DNA from: an uncultured Chitinophagaceae bacterium
GTDB taxonomy: Bacteria > Bacteroidota > Bacteroidia > Chitinophagales > Chitinophagaceae
Reading direction: 5' to 3'
Length of the DNA: 12,066 nucleotides
Assembly (NCBI GenBank): GCA_946885665.1
Contig: CAMPGT010000118.1
Span: 1-12,066 of the forward strand
A program made the position numbers and the translations under genes. Shown here piece after piece: positions 1 to 7,516 of this stretch. Each line of letters starts with the position of its first letter. The first letter of the stretch is position 1. The notes below the pieces were generated by a model. It ran no database searches, had not been told where the DNA came from, and saw only the letters and a list, made by a program, of their open reading frames with translations.

Positions 1-2
1 AT

Positions 3-314
3 CAGAAGAGCAATGTTTTGGAGGGAGGCTGCCCGCTTTTAAACTTTGGCGTCGAATCCGACGATACACATCCAAAAATGAACGAACGGGTGAAAAAAGC
101 CATCCGGTCTTCTCAAAAAAGAATTTTCAATATTCTTAGCGAGGGTGTTGCAGATAAAGAGATATCACCGGCAATAAATCCAAAAAACTTCAGTATTAAA
201 ATATTTGCTATGATCGAAGGAGCCATTTTGCTAAGAAAAGTTCTCGCAAACGATGAACAAATGAAGATGGTCGTCGAGTCGATCAAGCAGGAATTCGAAT
301 CTTTTCTGGTTTAA
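3..314 (+). CDS. TetR/AcrR-family transcriptional repressor, C-terminal part (5' end outside window)
   Basis: The reading frame is open to the left edge of the window, so this is the 3' part of a longer gene and the first in-frame TTG at 18 is not the true start. The visible residues include the phrase EGGCPLLN followed by ESDDTHP, which is typical of the C-terminal ligand-binding and dimerisation domain of a large group of TetR-type repressors. The N-terminal helix-turn-helix is missing only because the window begins too late. The gene ends 58 bp before an MFS exporter on the same strand. A perfect palindrome lies in that gap, so the protein very likely represses the exporter and is relieved by a small-molecule ligand. 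The ligand cannot be told from the sequence. Family assignment is fairly sure; the regulatory role is inferred from context. Confidence 0.8.
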   Translation, partial: QKSNVLEGGCPLLNFGVESDDTHPKMNERVKKAIRSSQKRIFNILSEGVADKEISPAINPKNFSIKIFAMIEGAILLRKVLANDEQMKMVVESIKQEFESFLV

Positions 315-325
315 ATTTTTTTACC

Positions 326-355
326 TTGTTATAGACCGATCGGTCTATAACTTAT
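326..355 (+). promoter_or_regulatory. Probable Bacteroidota-type promoter of the MFS exporter, overlapping the operator
   Basis: A TTG at 326-328 is followed after 19 bp by TAACTTAT at 348-355, which partly matches the Bacteroidota sigma factor consensus TTG-N19/21-TAnnTTTG. The palindrome fills the spacer, so a bound repressor would block polymerase. Transcription would start only about 10 bp before the exporter's ATG. The -7 match is imperfect. Confidence 0.45.
328..351. promoter_or_regulatory. Perfect 24-bp palindrome, probable TetR-family operator
   Basis: The sequence GTTATAGACCGA is followed at once by its exact reverse complement, with no spacer and no mismatch. The core TAGACC-GATC-GGTCTA is the sort of site bound by TetR-type repressors. 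It lies between the TetR-family gene and the MFS exporter, so the repressor of this unit is the natural binder. The symmetry is seen directly; the binding is inferred. Confidence 0.8.
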
Positions 356-372
356 AAACTATTATTATATCA

Positions 373-1599
373 ATGAAGATTTTACAGGAGAATCATCACG
401 GCTTCAGTACAATATTGGCACTTTCACTGATCCCGCTGTCAGGATTTGCCACCGATGTTTACATACCGTCGTTACCTTCCATGGCCAGGGACCTGCACGT
501 TTCGGCTTCGGCCATTCAGCTTTCGATGGTGCTGTTTATGTTCAGTTCCGGTATCAGTCAAATATTTGTGGGTAGTGTACTCGACAGCTTTGGGCGATTT
601 AAAATAGGGGTAGGAGCGCTTTTTGTATTTTCTCTGTCGAGTGTCATCATTGCTGTCTTTCCTAATATTTATGTGCTTTACGCGATGCGCATTATCCAGG
701 GCATCACCATATCGCTTATCGTGGTCGGCAAACGCGCCTATTTTGTGGACATTTATTCGGGCGAGAAATTGAAAAACTACATCAGCATGTTCTCGATCAT
801 TTGGGCTTGCGCCCCGATAATCGCACCCTTTGCCGGTGGATACCTGCAGAGCTTGTTTGGCTGGCAGGCTAATTTTTATTTTCTTGGTATCCTTTCTCTC
901 GCTTTTTTAATACTGGAACTGATATACAGCGGCGAATCGCTAAAAGATTTTCAACTATTTAAAATTCGGCCAATTGTGAACGTGTATGGAAATATGCTTA
1001 GGACGGTTGATTTTTATACGGGCCTGCTTATTTTGGGGGCGTGTTTCGGAATGCTCGTGATTTATAATATGTCGAGCCCTTTCATTATCGAACACGTGTT
1101 TGGCTTTTCAGCGGTGGCGACGGGCTATAGTTCTCTGTTGTCGGGGTTTTCCGTGATGACCGGCGGAATTATTGCCAAGCGGCTCATCGATGCGCCATTG
1201 ACACGTAAAGTTACGACTGCGCTTATTGCACAGATAATTACAGTAACATTAATGATCACCACAGCACCATTGATCAGCAATATTTACACGCTCGTTGGCT
1301 TTACGATCTTCCTTCATGTGTGCGGTGGATTTATTTTCAATGTTATTTATGGCTATTGTTTGAGCCGTTTTTCTAAAAACGCGGGAACGGCGAGCGGTAT
1401 TACCGGCGGGGTTATGTTTATCGCAAGCTCTTTATTGAGTTACGGACTCGCGAGTCTTTATACGGTTGAGAGCCAGGGTTTGCTGGGTATAGCCAACCTG
1501 TCCCTCACCTTATTCATCATTGTTTTATTCCTGGTGTTCAATAAACAGAGAAAAGCAGCGACGGCTGAAAGAATCGCTAATGCAGCCGCCCTGTCCTGA
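373..1599 (+). CDS. Bcr/CflA-type MFS multidrug exporter
   Basis: This 408-residue protein is an inner-membrane proton-driven exporter of the major facilitator superfamily. About twelve hydrophobic segments fill the sequence. The first segment contains TDVYIPSLP (residues 27-35), the hallmark of the Bcr/CflA drug-resistance branch. The loop after the second segment has the MFS motif A pattern with G67, D71 and GR at 74-75. The fifth segment carries a PFAGG stretch resembling the antiporter motif C. Length is normal for the family. The start is the first ATG after the promoter-operator; there is no clear Shine-Dalgarno sequence, which is usual in Bacteroidota. The upstream TetR-type repressor and the palindrome point to ligand-induced expression. 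Substrates of this branch include bicyclomycin, chloramphenicol and sulfonamides, but the substrate here is unknown. Confidence 0.9.
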   Translation: MKILQENHHGFSTILALSLIPLSGFATDVYIPSLPSMARDLHVSASAIQLSMVLFMFSSGISQIFVGSVLDSFGRFKIGVGALFVFSLSSVIIAVFPNIYVLYAMRIIQGITISLIVVGKRAYFVDIYSGEKLKNYISMFSIIWACAPIIAPFAGGYLQSLFGWQANFYFLGILSLAFLILELIYSGESLKDFQLFKIRPIVNVYGNMLRTVDFYTGLLILGACFGMLVIYNMSSPFIIEHVFGFSAVATGYSSLLSGFSVMTGGIIAKRLIDAPLTRKVTTALIAQIITVTLMITTAPLISNIYTLVGFTIFLHVCGGFIFNVIYGYCLSRFSKNAGTASGITGGVMFIASSLLSYGLASLYTVESQGLLGIANLSLTLFIIVLFLVFNKQRKAATAERIANAAALS

Positions 1600-1638
1600 C
1601 GAGACCCGCCAACTTTCTCTATGTTTTGACAACGGTGG

Positions 1639-2628
1639 TCAATCTATAGTCCTCGCCTCTACACCCCGGTTGGTGATTTTCACTGGTTGAATATATCCGT
1701 CCTCATCGAAATACATGTGCTCGATGCAGGTTTCCCGCGAGTTGCGGTCCGTTTCGGTCAATGGCCTGCGGTGATAAATAATGTACCAATTGTCTGTACC
1801 GGGGATGTTGATCACGGAATGATGCCCCGCTCCCGTCGCGATGGACATATCCTGCTGCAATATTTTGCCCACTCTCCTGAAGGGACCGAAAGGTGAGTCG
1901 CTTATTGCGTAGGCAACGCTGTAATCTGGGCCCGTCCATCCACCTTCCGACCACATAAAATAATATTTTCCATTCCTGATGAACATGAGCGGCCCCTCAA
2001 CATAACCTTCCGGCGTTATCTCTTTGAAGGTGGTGCTGTCGTCGAGCGGAACAAAACCGGTGAAATCGCTTTTGAGCCTGGCGATATTGCAATGCCGCCA
2101 TCCGCCATATATCAGGTAAAAAGCGCCGTCTTTATCGTGGAAGACAAATTGGTCGATGGGCTGTGCACCGTTATGAAACTTCGCTACCAATGGTTTGCCG
2201 AGGTAGTCGTTGTACTTGCCCTGCGGTTTGTCGGCAACCGCTACGCCGATGCCGCCATATTCATTGTCGCTTTGAATGTCATTTGCACCAAAGAATAAAA
2301 AATACTTTCCCATGTGTTTGATCATCGCGGGCGCCCACATCGCCCGGCGTGCCCATTTGACGGCCGACGTATCCAGTATCTTTTCATGTTTTGTCCAGTT
2401 TACCAGGTCGGTGGAAGAGAATGCATCAAGAAAAACCTGCTCCTCATAGGGCGCCGAATAAGTGGGGTAGATCCAAAATTTCTTGTCGAATATTTTGCCT
2501 TCCGGATCGGCGTACCATCCTTTGAACAAAGGATTGCCTGAAAAATTTGCGGAATCTTTTTGTCCAAAACAACAAACGGTAGTGCCAATCAGCAATTGCA
2601 GCAAGAAAGCCGGTTTCAGGATGTTCAT
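1639..2628 (-). CDS. Secreted glycoside hydrolase family 43 enzyme
   Basis: This 329-residue protein starts with a hydrophobic signal peptide (about residues 1-23, with likely cleavage after CFGQ) and continues as a five-bladed beta-propeller of the GH43 type. The three acidic residues expected for an inverting GH43 enzyme can be placed: D41 in WYADPE as the general base, D159 in PIDQF as the pKa modulator, and E211 in YVEGP as the general acid. A late HH pair (269-270) fits the propeller's metal or substrate site. GH43 enzymes act on arabinan, arabinoxylan, xylo-oligosaccharides or galactan, and the exact specificity cannot be read here. The two adjacent cysteines near the end of the signal peptide do not form a good lipobox. 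The gene is last in the minus-strand cluster, 19 bp after the monooxygenase gene, and converges on the MFS gene with 39 bp between. Confidence 0.88.
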   Translation of the reverse strand: MNILKPAFLLQLLIGTTVCCFGQKDSANFSGNPLFKGWYADPEGKIFDKKFWIYPTYSAPYEEQVFLDAFSSTDLVNWTKHEKILDTSAVKWARRAMWAPAMIKHMGKYFLFFGANDIQSDNEYGGIGVAVADKPQGKYNDYLGKPLVAKFHNGAQPIDQFVFHDKDGAFYLIYGGWRHCNIARLKSDFTGFVPLDDSTTFKEITPEGYVEGPLMFIRNGKYYFMWSEGGWTGPDYSVAYAISDSPFGPFRRVGKILQQDMSIATGAGHHSVINIPGTDNWYIIYHRRPLTETDRNSRETCIEHMYFDEDGYIQPVKITNRGVEARTID

Positions 2629-2647
2629 GAGTCAATATTACGACGTC

Positions 2648-3874
2648 TTAGTGAATCAGCGTCTTTACTATGGCTTCAGGATCCGGTTTGCCGGCTACCA
2701 GTTTCTGGATGGGCCGGAGGGCGACTTTAATACTCACCACGCGCATCAACGTTTCGCGCAGTATTGCAAGGAGGCGGCTTTGATGGAACATCATTTTGGC
2801 CAGTTGGCGCGACGTATCCTGGGCAGCTTCCACCCTTGGCCGCTGCGATTGTTCGTATGCGCGTAGCAGTGATGCCAAATTCTGCGGACGGGCGTGCCGC
2901 AGCATGTGTGTCAACACCCATGCCGATTCCATGGCCATTCCGGCACCAATTCCGGCAGTGGGTAAAAAGCCGGCGGCCGCATCGCCGAGCAATATCGTTC
3001 GCCCAAACGCCCACTGCGGTGAGCGGCAGTCGGTAAGCGACCAGTAATAAGGATTAACGGTTTTCGTCACGGCCTGCAGGCAGCTTTCAAATCGTGGACT
3101 GATGGTGTTTAACTTGTTACGGATGCTGTCAACAAACGCTGCCGGACCGGCTTTTGTATCTTTTCTCGCGCCACCCAGGAACACACCCAACTGTCCCTTT
3201 ACCGGGTAAACGCCGGCAAAAAAACCGGCTCCCCACAGTTCCTCGCCAAGGTCCATGTTGCCGTCTTCCGGCGCCCACACTACCCAGCCGCCCCATTTTG
3301 TGTCGGCAATGTCAACGGGCCGGTCGCCCAGAACGAGTTTGCGCGTGTCTGAGTGTATTCCATCAGCGATAATAACAAGATCAAACATCATTTCAGTGAT
3401 TGCGTCGCCGGTTTGCAGTACCACCTGCACGTTGTTTTCTGTGGAGGTGATGGCACTTACAGTGGTGGAAAAGGTTGTCGGACAGCCATCGTGCGTAAGC
3501 ACCCCGAGTAATTTTCCGCGTGCGATACCGCGGTAGTCGCCATAACGGGAAAGGATATCCGACATGGAATCCACGCGCAGCAATTTCCCCTTATGGCTAT
3601 AAAGACCGTACCTGTTGAACGGCTCGCTTCTTTGCCGGTATTCCGTACGAGCGTCGAGGTCGTCGATAAGCGCATCCGCCATTGGCATCAACGCCAGCAT
3701 ATAACCGGGATGAGAATCGTCTGGATTGCGTTCGACCAGCACAGGATGCCTTCCGTCTTTGCGCAACATTTGTGCAGCCGAAATACCGGCGATGCCGGCA
3801 CCTGCGATCAACACTTTTAGATCATCGCCCGCGGCATCTTCATATTGTTTTTGGATGGATGTTGGGTACAGCAT
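2648..3874 (-). CDS. FAD-dependent monooxygenase (PHBH/UbiH-like, class A flavoprotein)
   Basis: This protein of about 408 residues has the three flavin signatures of single-component aromatic hydroxylases. They are an N-terminal Rossmann GAGIAG (25-30) with an acidic E48 at the end of the second strand, the DG motif in ADGIHSDTR near residue 180, and the GD motif GDAAAGFLP starting at 297. It has no signal peptide, so it should be cytoplasmic and use NAD(P)H and O2 to oxygenate a small organic substrate. I prefer the ATG at 3874. The frame is open further upstream to a TTG directly after the previous gene's stop codon, which would add 18 residues. It sits between the DUF4838 gene and the GH43 gene in the same orientation, so it is probably co-transcribed with exported glycan enzymes. 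The substrate is unknown; an aromatic part of the glycan or an aglycone is a guess. A TetX-like role cannot be excluded. Confidence 0.87.
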   Translation of the reverse strand: MLYPTSIQKQYEDAAGDDLKVLIAGAGIAGISAAQMLRKDGRHPVLVERNPDDSHPGYMLALMPMADALIDDLDARTEYRQRSEPFNRYGLYSHKGKLLRVDSMSDILSRYGDYRGIARGKLLGVLTHDGCPTTFSTTVSAITSTENNVQVVLQTGDAITEMMFDLVIIADGIHSDTRKLVLGDRPVDIADTKWGGWVVWAPEDGNMDLGEELWGAGFFAGVYPVKGQLGVFLGGARKDTKAGPAAFVDSIRNKLNTISPRFESCLQAVTKTVNPYYWSLTDCRSPQWAFGRTILLGDAAAGFLPTAGIGAGMAMESAWVLTHMLRHARPQNLASLLRAYEQSQRPRVEAAQDTSRQLAKMMFHQSRLLAILRETLMRVVSIKVALRPIQKLVAGKPDPEAIVKTLIH

Positions 3875-3928
3875 ACAAATCTTTTTAATTGCATCTATCG
3901 GTTCGGCGGGGGGTAGGAGGTAGTGCAA

Positions 3929-6271
3929 TTATGTGACCACGATTTCATCGCAATAGAGCCACGCCGGCATGCCGGTGCGGATGTGCCACGCGGGCATCTT
4001 CAATAAACTCTCTGCGTGTACCCTGATGTAGCGGGCGCGTTTGTTCACATCGGCGTGAAAAGAAAAAACGGGTACGCTTGCAATGTCGGGGTTTTCCTTC
4101 GGGTTGGGGTTGTGAGGGTTATCGATTGTTATTGGCTCGCCATAGGTTTTGTCATCCTCAGAAAGCGCGTACGATACATGTTTGGGCAATGCCAGCAGGT
4201 TCCAATCGGGCTGTGCCTGCGCATTGAGAAAGTCCATGCTGATGCCATTAACCTGCATCACTTCCTCAAGGTCGAGAACGAAATCAATATGCGTTCCTTC
4301 GTAACCCACCCAATGAACATCGGGATTGCTCCACGATTCATACGACCCGAATACGCCGTCTGTCAATCCCTCCACGCCTACGGATGATTTGGCGGGAAGA
4401 GTGACCGGCGTAATCTTTTTGCGGAACGATAGCGTTTTCTGCATTTGCTCCATCTTCGTAAACATCCTGTTGTACGATTGCAAATAATCATCGGGAGGAG
4501 TACTGCGTTCCCTTAACCTGGTTACGCCGTCTTCTTTGCAGCGTTTCACAAACTCCTGCAGCATGGCCACCATTTCCGGTTTGGCGATAACTCTTCCGTT
4601 GTCTGCAGTTTTGTACAAACTGCGTTCAGTGTCTATTTCCTGCCTGCCGATCTGAATTTCAGCGTACATGATCGGCAGCCTGGCCGCCTGCACGCGTCTC
4701 AGCACTTCCCCATCGTTGGCAACGGCCTTTTCAGCCTTGTCAAAAAGCTGTTTATATTTTTCCATCATGACTGGCGACAGGTAAGTATCCTTTGCGTCGA
4801 TAGGATCCCCGAAAATGCTTAACGGAAAATTGCTTTTCAACAACGACTCGCGCATTTCGTCGATGTATTGACGGATGTACGTGCCTGCGGCTCCATAGTA
4901 TCCCTTCAGGTAATCGTCAATAATAGCAGCATCGTCGGCATCGGGGTTCCACATCAGTTTGCAGATGAGATAAGCCCTCAGTCCTGCCATTTCTCCCCCG
5001 GCCTGGCCGTTGGCCTGCATAAACAGGGAGTTGACGTGGTTGTCCGTATAAAATTTGATGTTGGGCTTTATGGTGTGAAGGTTGGGAAAAGGGCTCACGA
5101 GGTTGGCAAACTGTATGTTATAATCCCAGATGATGATGTTGCCGGCAATTTTACCCCAATCTTTGAGGTCATTGGTAAAAGCCGGGTCCGTTTTAAAAAC
5201 AGGTTGCTGGCGTTTGCTTTCGATATTGCAAAGCATGATGTTGACGTTCGGCTCTGCCTTTATTCCTACAGGCGCCGACCGCGAGTACCAGTACGCGAGT
5301 GTTGAAATAGTTTTACCGGGAAATGCTTTCGCAACTTTGTTGACGAAATACAGAATGGAACCGCTCGGCACGCTGCCATATTTTTCATCCAGCGCTTTGC
5401 AGCGGTCGCATTCACAATGCTGGTCGTTATCGTTCTGGCTCACCGACCAGTATAAGGCCTCCGGATTTTTATCGATTTCTTTTTCCAAATGGGTGATGAC
5501 GGCATCGAGAACGCCCTCGTTCGATAAACATAGTTGCGTACCCGGCTGGCGCGTGCCGTTTCTCAAGGAATAATACTCGGGATGTGCGGCAGCGTATTCA
5601 TCGGGAGGCACCAGCCGGTCGAAAGTATGAACGAACAGTCCCCAGGTGTCTCTCGACGAAAGCCGGTGCCAGTCGGCATATTCAGGCTCACGGGTATCCC
5701 TGTACGAAGTAGATCTGTATTGAATGAACGGTACATCTACCACCTCCTTTTTGGGAAAAGAGATGCCCTTTGTTTTTGGAACGAGTGTATAGGCCGAAGT
5801 GTATTTCCTGAAACCCAGCGATTCAAGCACGGCATACGCGCCATAGAGTGTCCCTTTCCCTGTTCCTCCTGCAATAATAAAATTATTTCCTGAGGGCCTT
5901 AGCAGGTAGCCGTCGGCCTGTAGCTTATCAGTATCTATACCTTTTTCTTTTGCATAGGCGGTTTTTCCGATATATATCGCTGCGGTGCCCTTGAAGTCGT
6001 TTTCGCGGGTGATGTTGGGCTTCGTTTTCGACATCTCAGCCAGGTAGTGTTGCAATTGCTGCGCGGCGCGGCTTTCAATATCGGAGGCCTCTTTAGGAAT
6101 GACGAGCTGGTGGCCCGTCATTCCATCTATAAAGAGGTTATTTTCTAACTTGTTTACTGTACCTTTTCCTATACCAGTCGTATGAAAGAGCGTGAAGCCA
6201 GCGGCCATCACACCGGAATCTTTCAAAAACCGGAGCCTTGTTATGCCATTCTTCTTTTTATCATCTTCCAT
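3929..6271 (-). CDS. DUF4838 domain protein, putative secreted glycosidase with C-terminal carbohydrate-binding-like domain
   Basis: This 780-residue protein has three parts. After a leader (about 1-35) comes an N-terminal domain (about 45-180) resembling those in front of alpha-glucuronidases, with the phrase ESRAAQQLQHYLAEM. Next is a DUF4838 region (about 185-600) that is probably a TIM barrel. Last is a beta-sandwich (about 640-780) resembling F5/8-type modules, recognised by LTDGVFGS and the later RARYIRVHAESL. The central motif SVSQNDNDQHCECDRC (276-291) holds conserved-looking polar residues and a CxCxxC cluster that may bind metal or stabilise a loop. The leader has TRLRFLK, one residue away from a twin-arginine motif. 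The gene lies 75 bp after the GH20-like gene and directly before the monooxygenase. The family has no firmly established activity known to me; glycan hydrolysis is inferred from fold and neighbours. Confidence 0.85.
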   Translation of the reverse strand: MEDDKKKNGITRLRFLKDSGVMAAGFTLFHTTGIGKGTVNKLENNLFIDGMTGHQLVIPKEASDIESRAAQQLQHYLAEMSKTKPNITRENDFKGTAAIYIGKTAYAKEKGIDTDKLQADGYLLRPSGNNFIIAGGTGKGTLYGAYAVLESLGFRKYTSAYTLVPKTKGISFPKKEVVDVPFIQYRSTSYRDTREPEYADWHRLSSRDTWGLFVHTFDRLVPPDEYAAAHPEYYSLRNGTRQPGTQLCLSNEGVLDAVITHLEKEIDKNPEALYWSVSQNDNDQHCECDRCKALDEKYGSVPSGSILYFVNKVAKAFPGKTISTLAYWYSRSAPVGIKAEPNVNIMLCNIESKRQQPVFKTDPAFTNDLKDWGKIAGNIIIWDYNIQFANLVSPFPNLHTIKPNIKFYTDNHVNSLFMQANGQAGGEMAGLRAYLICKLMWNPDADDAAIIDDYLKGYYGAAGTYIRQYIDEMRESLLKSNFPLSIFGDPIDAKDTYLSPVMMEKYKQLFDKAEKAVANDGEVLRRVQAARLPIMYAEIQIGRQEIDTERSLYKTADNGRVIAKPEMVAMLQEFVKRCKEDGVTRLRERSTPPDDYLQSYNRMFTKMEQMQKTLSFRKKITPVTLPAKSSVGVEGLTDGVFGSYESWSNPDVHWVGYEGTHIDFVLDLEEVMQVNGISMDFLNAQAQPDWNLLALPKHVSYALSEDDKTYGEPITIDNPHNPNPKENPDIASVPVFSFHADVNKRARYIRVHAESLLKMPAWHIRTGMPAWLYCDEIVVT

Positions 6272-6346
6272 ACATGAATTATTCTGTTGTTTACATTATG
6301 GCTCCCCGGGCAGGGTGCGAGGCAACTTTTGGGTAACAGTATCAGG

Positions 6347-7468
6347 CTATTCGGCTGCCGCCAGCTCATTGATTCTTTTGAACATGCTGTCGAACGACGC
6401 CCACTGGCTGAGTCCCGACACAGCCGCGCCCTTCTTCGCATCGTCGCGCTCCTTCAAAAATCCGTCAACATCCGTCCATACTGTTTGAACCATGCCCTGG
6501 AAACGGTCTTTTTGCTGCAGTGTGGCGTCTTTCCTGAAGTTGACCATGTCGTTCACCTGCTTTACGGTCGTCGTCGGGTTTCTCCAGGGGCTGGTGGCGA
6601 CGCGCAAACCATTCATCGCAAAATAAACTGCCGATTTATCGGCACGCTCATAGTGCCAGTCGCAGATCATTATATCCTTTGGTACCATGTCGATGGCACG
6701 GTAAGTGTTGTTGTAACTCGCCTCCCATCTGCCATAGCCGGTGGCTCTGCCATCCAGCAGCCTGTCGCCCCAGATCCAAAGTTCCCTGTTCTTCTTTGCA
6801 AGGTGATTGCGGATCTTCCACACTTCTCCGGCAAACAATTCTGCCTTGTCTTTACCCTGGCAACGCGGACATTTTTCATCGCCAAGGTAAAACACTTCGT
6901 CCATACCGGCATGAAATGCGTTTGTTTCAAACACATCGCAAATCTCGTCCATCAACTCGAAAACTATTTTGTGTACATCGGGATGCAACGGGCAATAGCT
7001 TTTGCAATACAAGCCATCTGCATTTGGCCATACATATTTTTCCGGCATTTTCACATGAGGTGTTTCGTCAAACTGCGGATATACGCGCAGCAGCGCATAC
7101 GTGGTGCTGGCCCACGACTGGTGGCCCAGCAAATTGATCTGTGGGATCAGGCGAATGCCATTTTTCTTGCAGGCGTTCACCAATTTTTTTACATCGGCTT
7201 TGGATAGCGCCACGCTGTCTTTCAGCTCGGGGTGCGAAGTAAACTGGTAGTTCCAGTCCACACGCAATATGAGCGTATTGACCTTGCGCGGCCCCAGCTC
7301 TTCGTTGATGAACTTCGTGAATGCATCAACGCCAGCGGGTCGCGGTGCCACGATACAAAGTCCGCGCACGGGCAGCAAAGAATCGAGGTTCTGCTGCGAT
7401 TGTGAAAAGAAAGGGGCAAGGCAAAACGCCGCCAGCAGCAGCGCCATGTGTTTCAACTTTTTCGTCAT
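6347..7468 (-). CDS. GH20-like secreted beta-N-acetylhexosaminidase-type glycosidase
   Basis: This 373-residue protein has an N-terminal signal peptide (about 1-24, likely cut after SQS) and then a single TIM-barrel catalytic domain. The motif HAGMDEVF (186-193) matches the HxGxDE signature of family 20, where the aspartate (D190) positions the substrate's acetamido group and the glutamate (E191) is the general acid. The earlier segment QINLLGHQSW (110-119) fits the conserved GH strand of the same fold. A CPRC pair (200-203) follows the catalytic motif closely. Tryptophan-rich segments such as MVQTVWTDVDGF near the C terminus fit the sugar-binding pocket. The protein lacks the separate N-terminal GH20b domain seen in many family members, so it is a compact variant. 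It lies 48 bp after the lipoprotein gene and 75 bp before the DUF4838 gene. Substrate is not certain; a hexosaminide or related glycan is likely. Confidence 0.82.
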   Translation of the reverse strand: MTKKLKHMALLLAAFCLAPFFSQSQQNLDSLLPVRGLCIVAPRPAGVDAFTKFINEELGPRKVNTLILRVDWNYQFTSHPELKDSVALSKADVKKLVNACKKNGIRLIPQINLLGHQSWASTTYALLRVYPQFDETPHVKMPEKYVWPNADGLYCKSYCPLHPDVHKIVFELMDEICDVFETNAFHAGMDEVFYLGDEKCPRCQGKDKAELFAGEVWKIRNHLAKKNRELWIWGDRLLDGRATGYGRWEASYNNTYRAIDMVPKDIMICDWHYERADKSAVYFAMNGLRVATSPWRNPTTTVKQVNDMVNFRKDATLQQKDRFQGMVQTVWTDVDGFLKERDDAKKGAAVSGLSQWASFDSMFKRINELAAAE

Positions 7469-7516
7469 GTCGTTAGTTTTTTGTTTTCGTTCGATGATTG
7501 TAAATATGGATAGATG

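Noticed and set aside
1626..1642. Inverted repeat TTGAC-N7-GTCAA between the convergent MFS and GH43 genes, considered as a two-way terminator
   Set aside because: The stem is only 5 bp and AT-rich, lacks a T-run, and overlaps the GH43 stop codon. It is too weak to call.
2483..2866. A 127-codon plus-strand frame bridging the GH43 and monooxygenase genes
   Set aside because: It is antisense to both genes, including the GH43 signal peptide and the monooxygenase C terminus, and has no recognisable motif.
4868..5573. Two overlapping plus-strand frames of about 145 codons inside the DUF4838 gene
   Set aside because: They overlap each other and are antisense to a recognised long gene, with no family resemblance.
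6287..7207. A 306-codon open frame on the plus strand opposite the GH20-like gene
   Set aside because: It is antisense to a gene with clear catalytic motifs and a signal peptide, its product is rich in Cys, His and Arg with no recognisable domain, and its start has no promoter or supporting context. It is a by-product of codon bias on the other strand.
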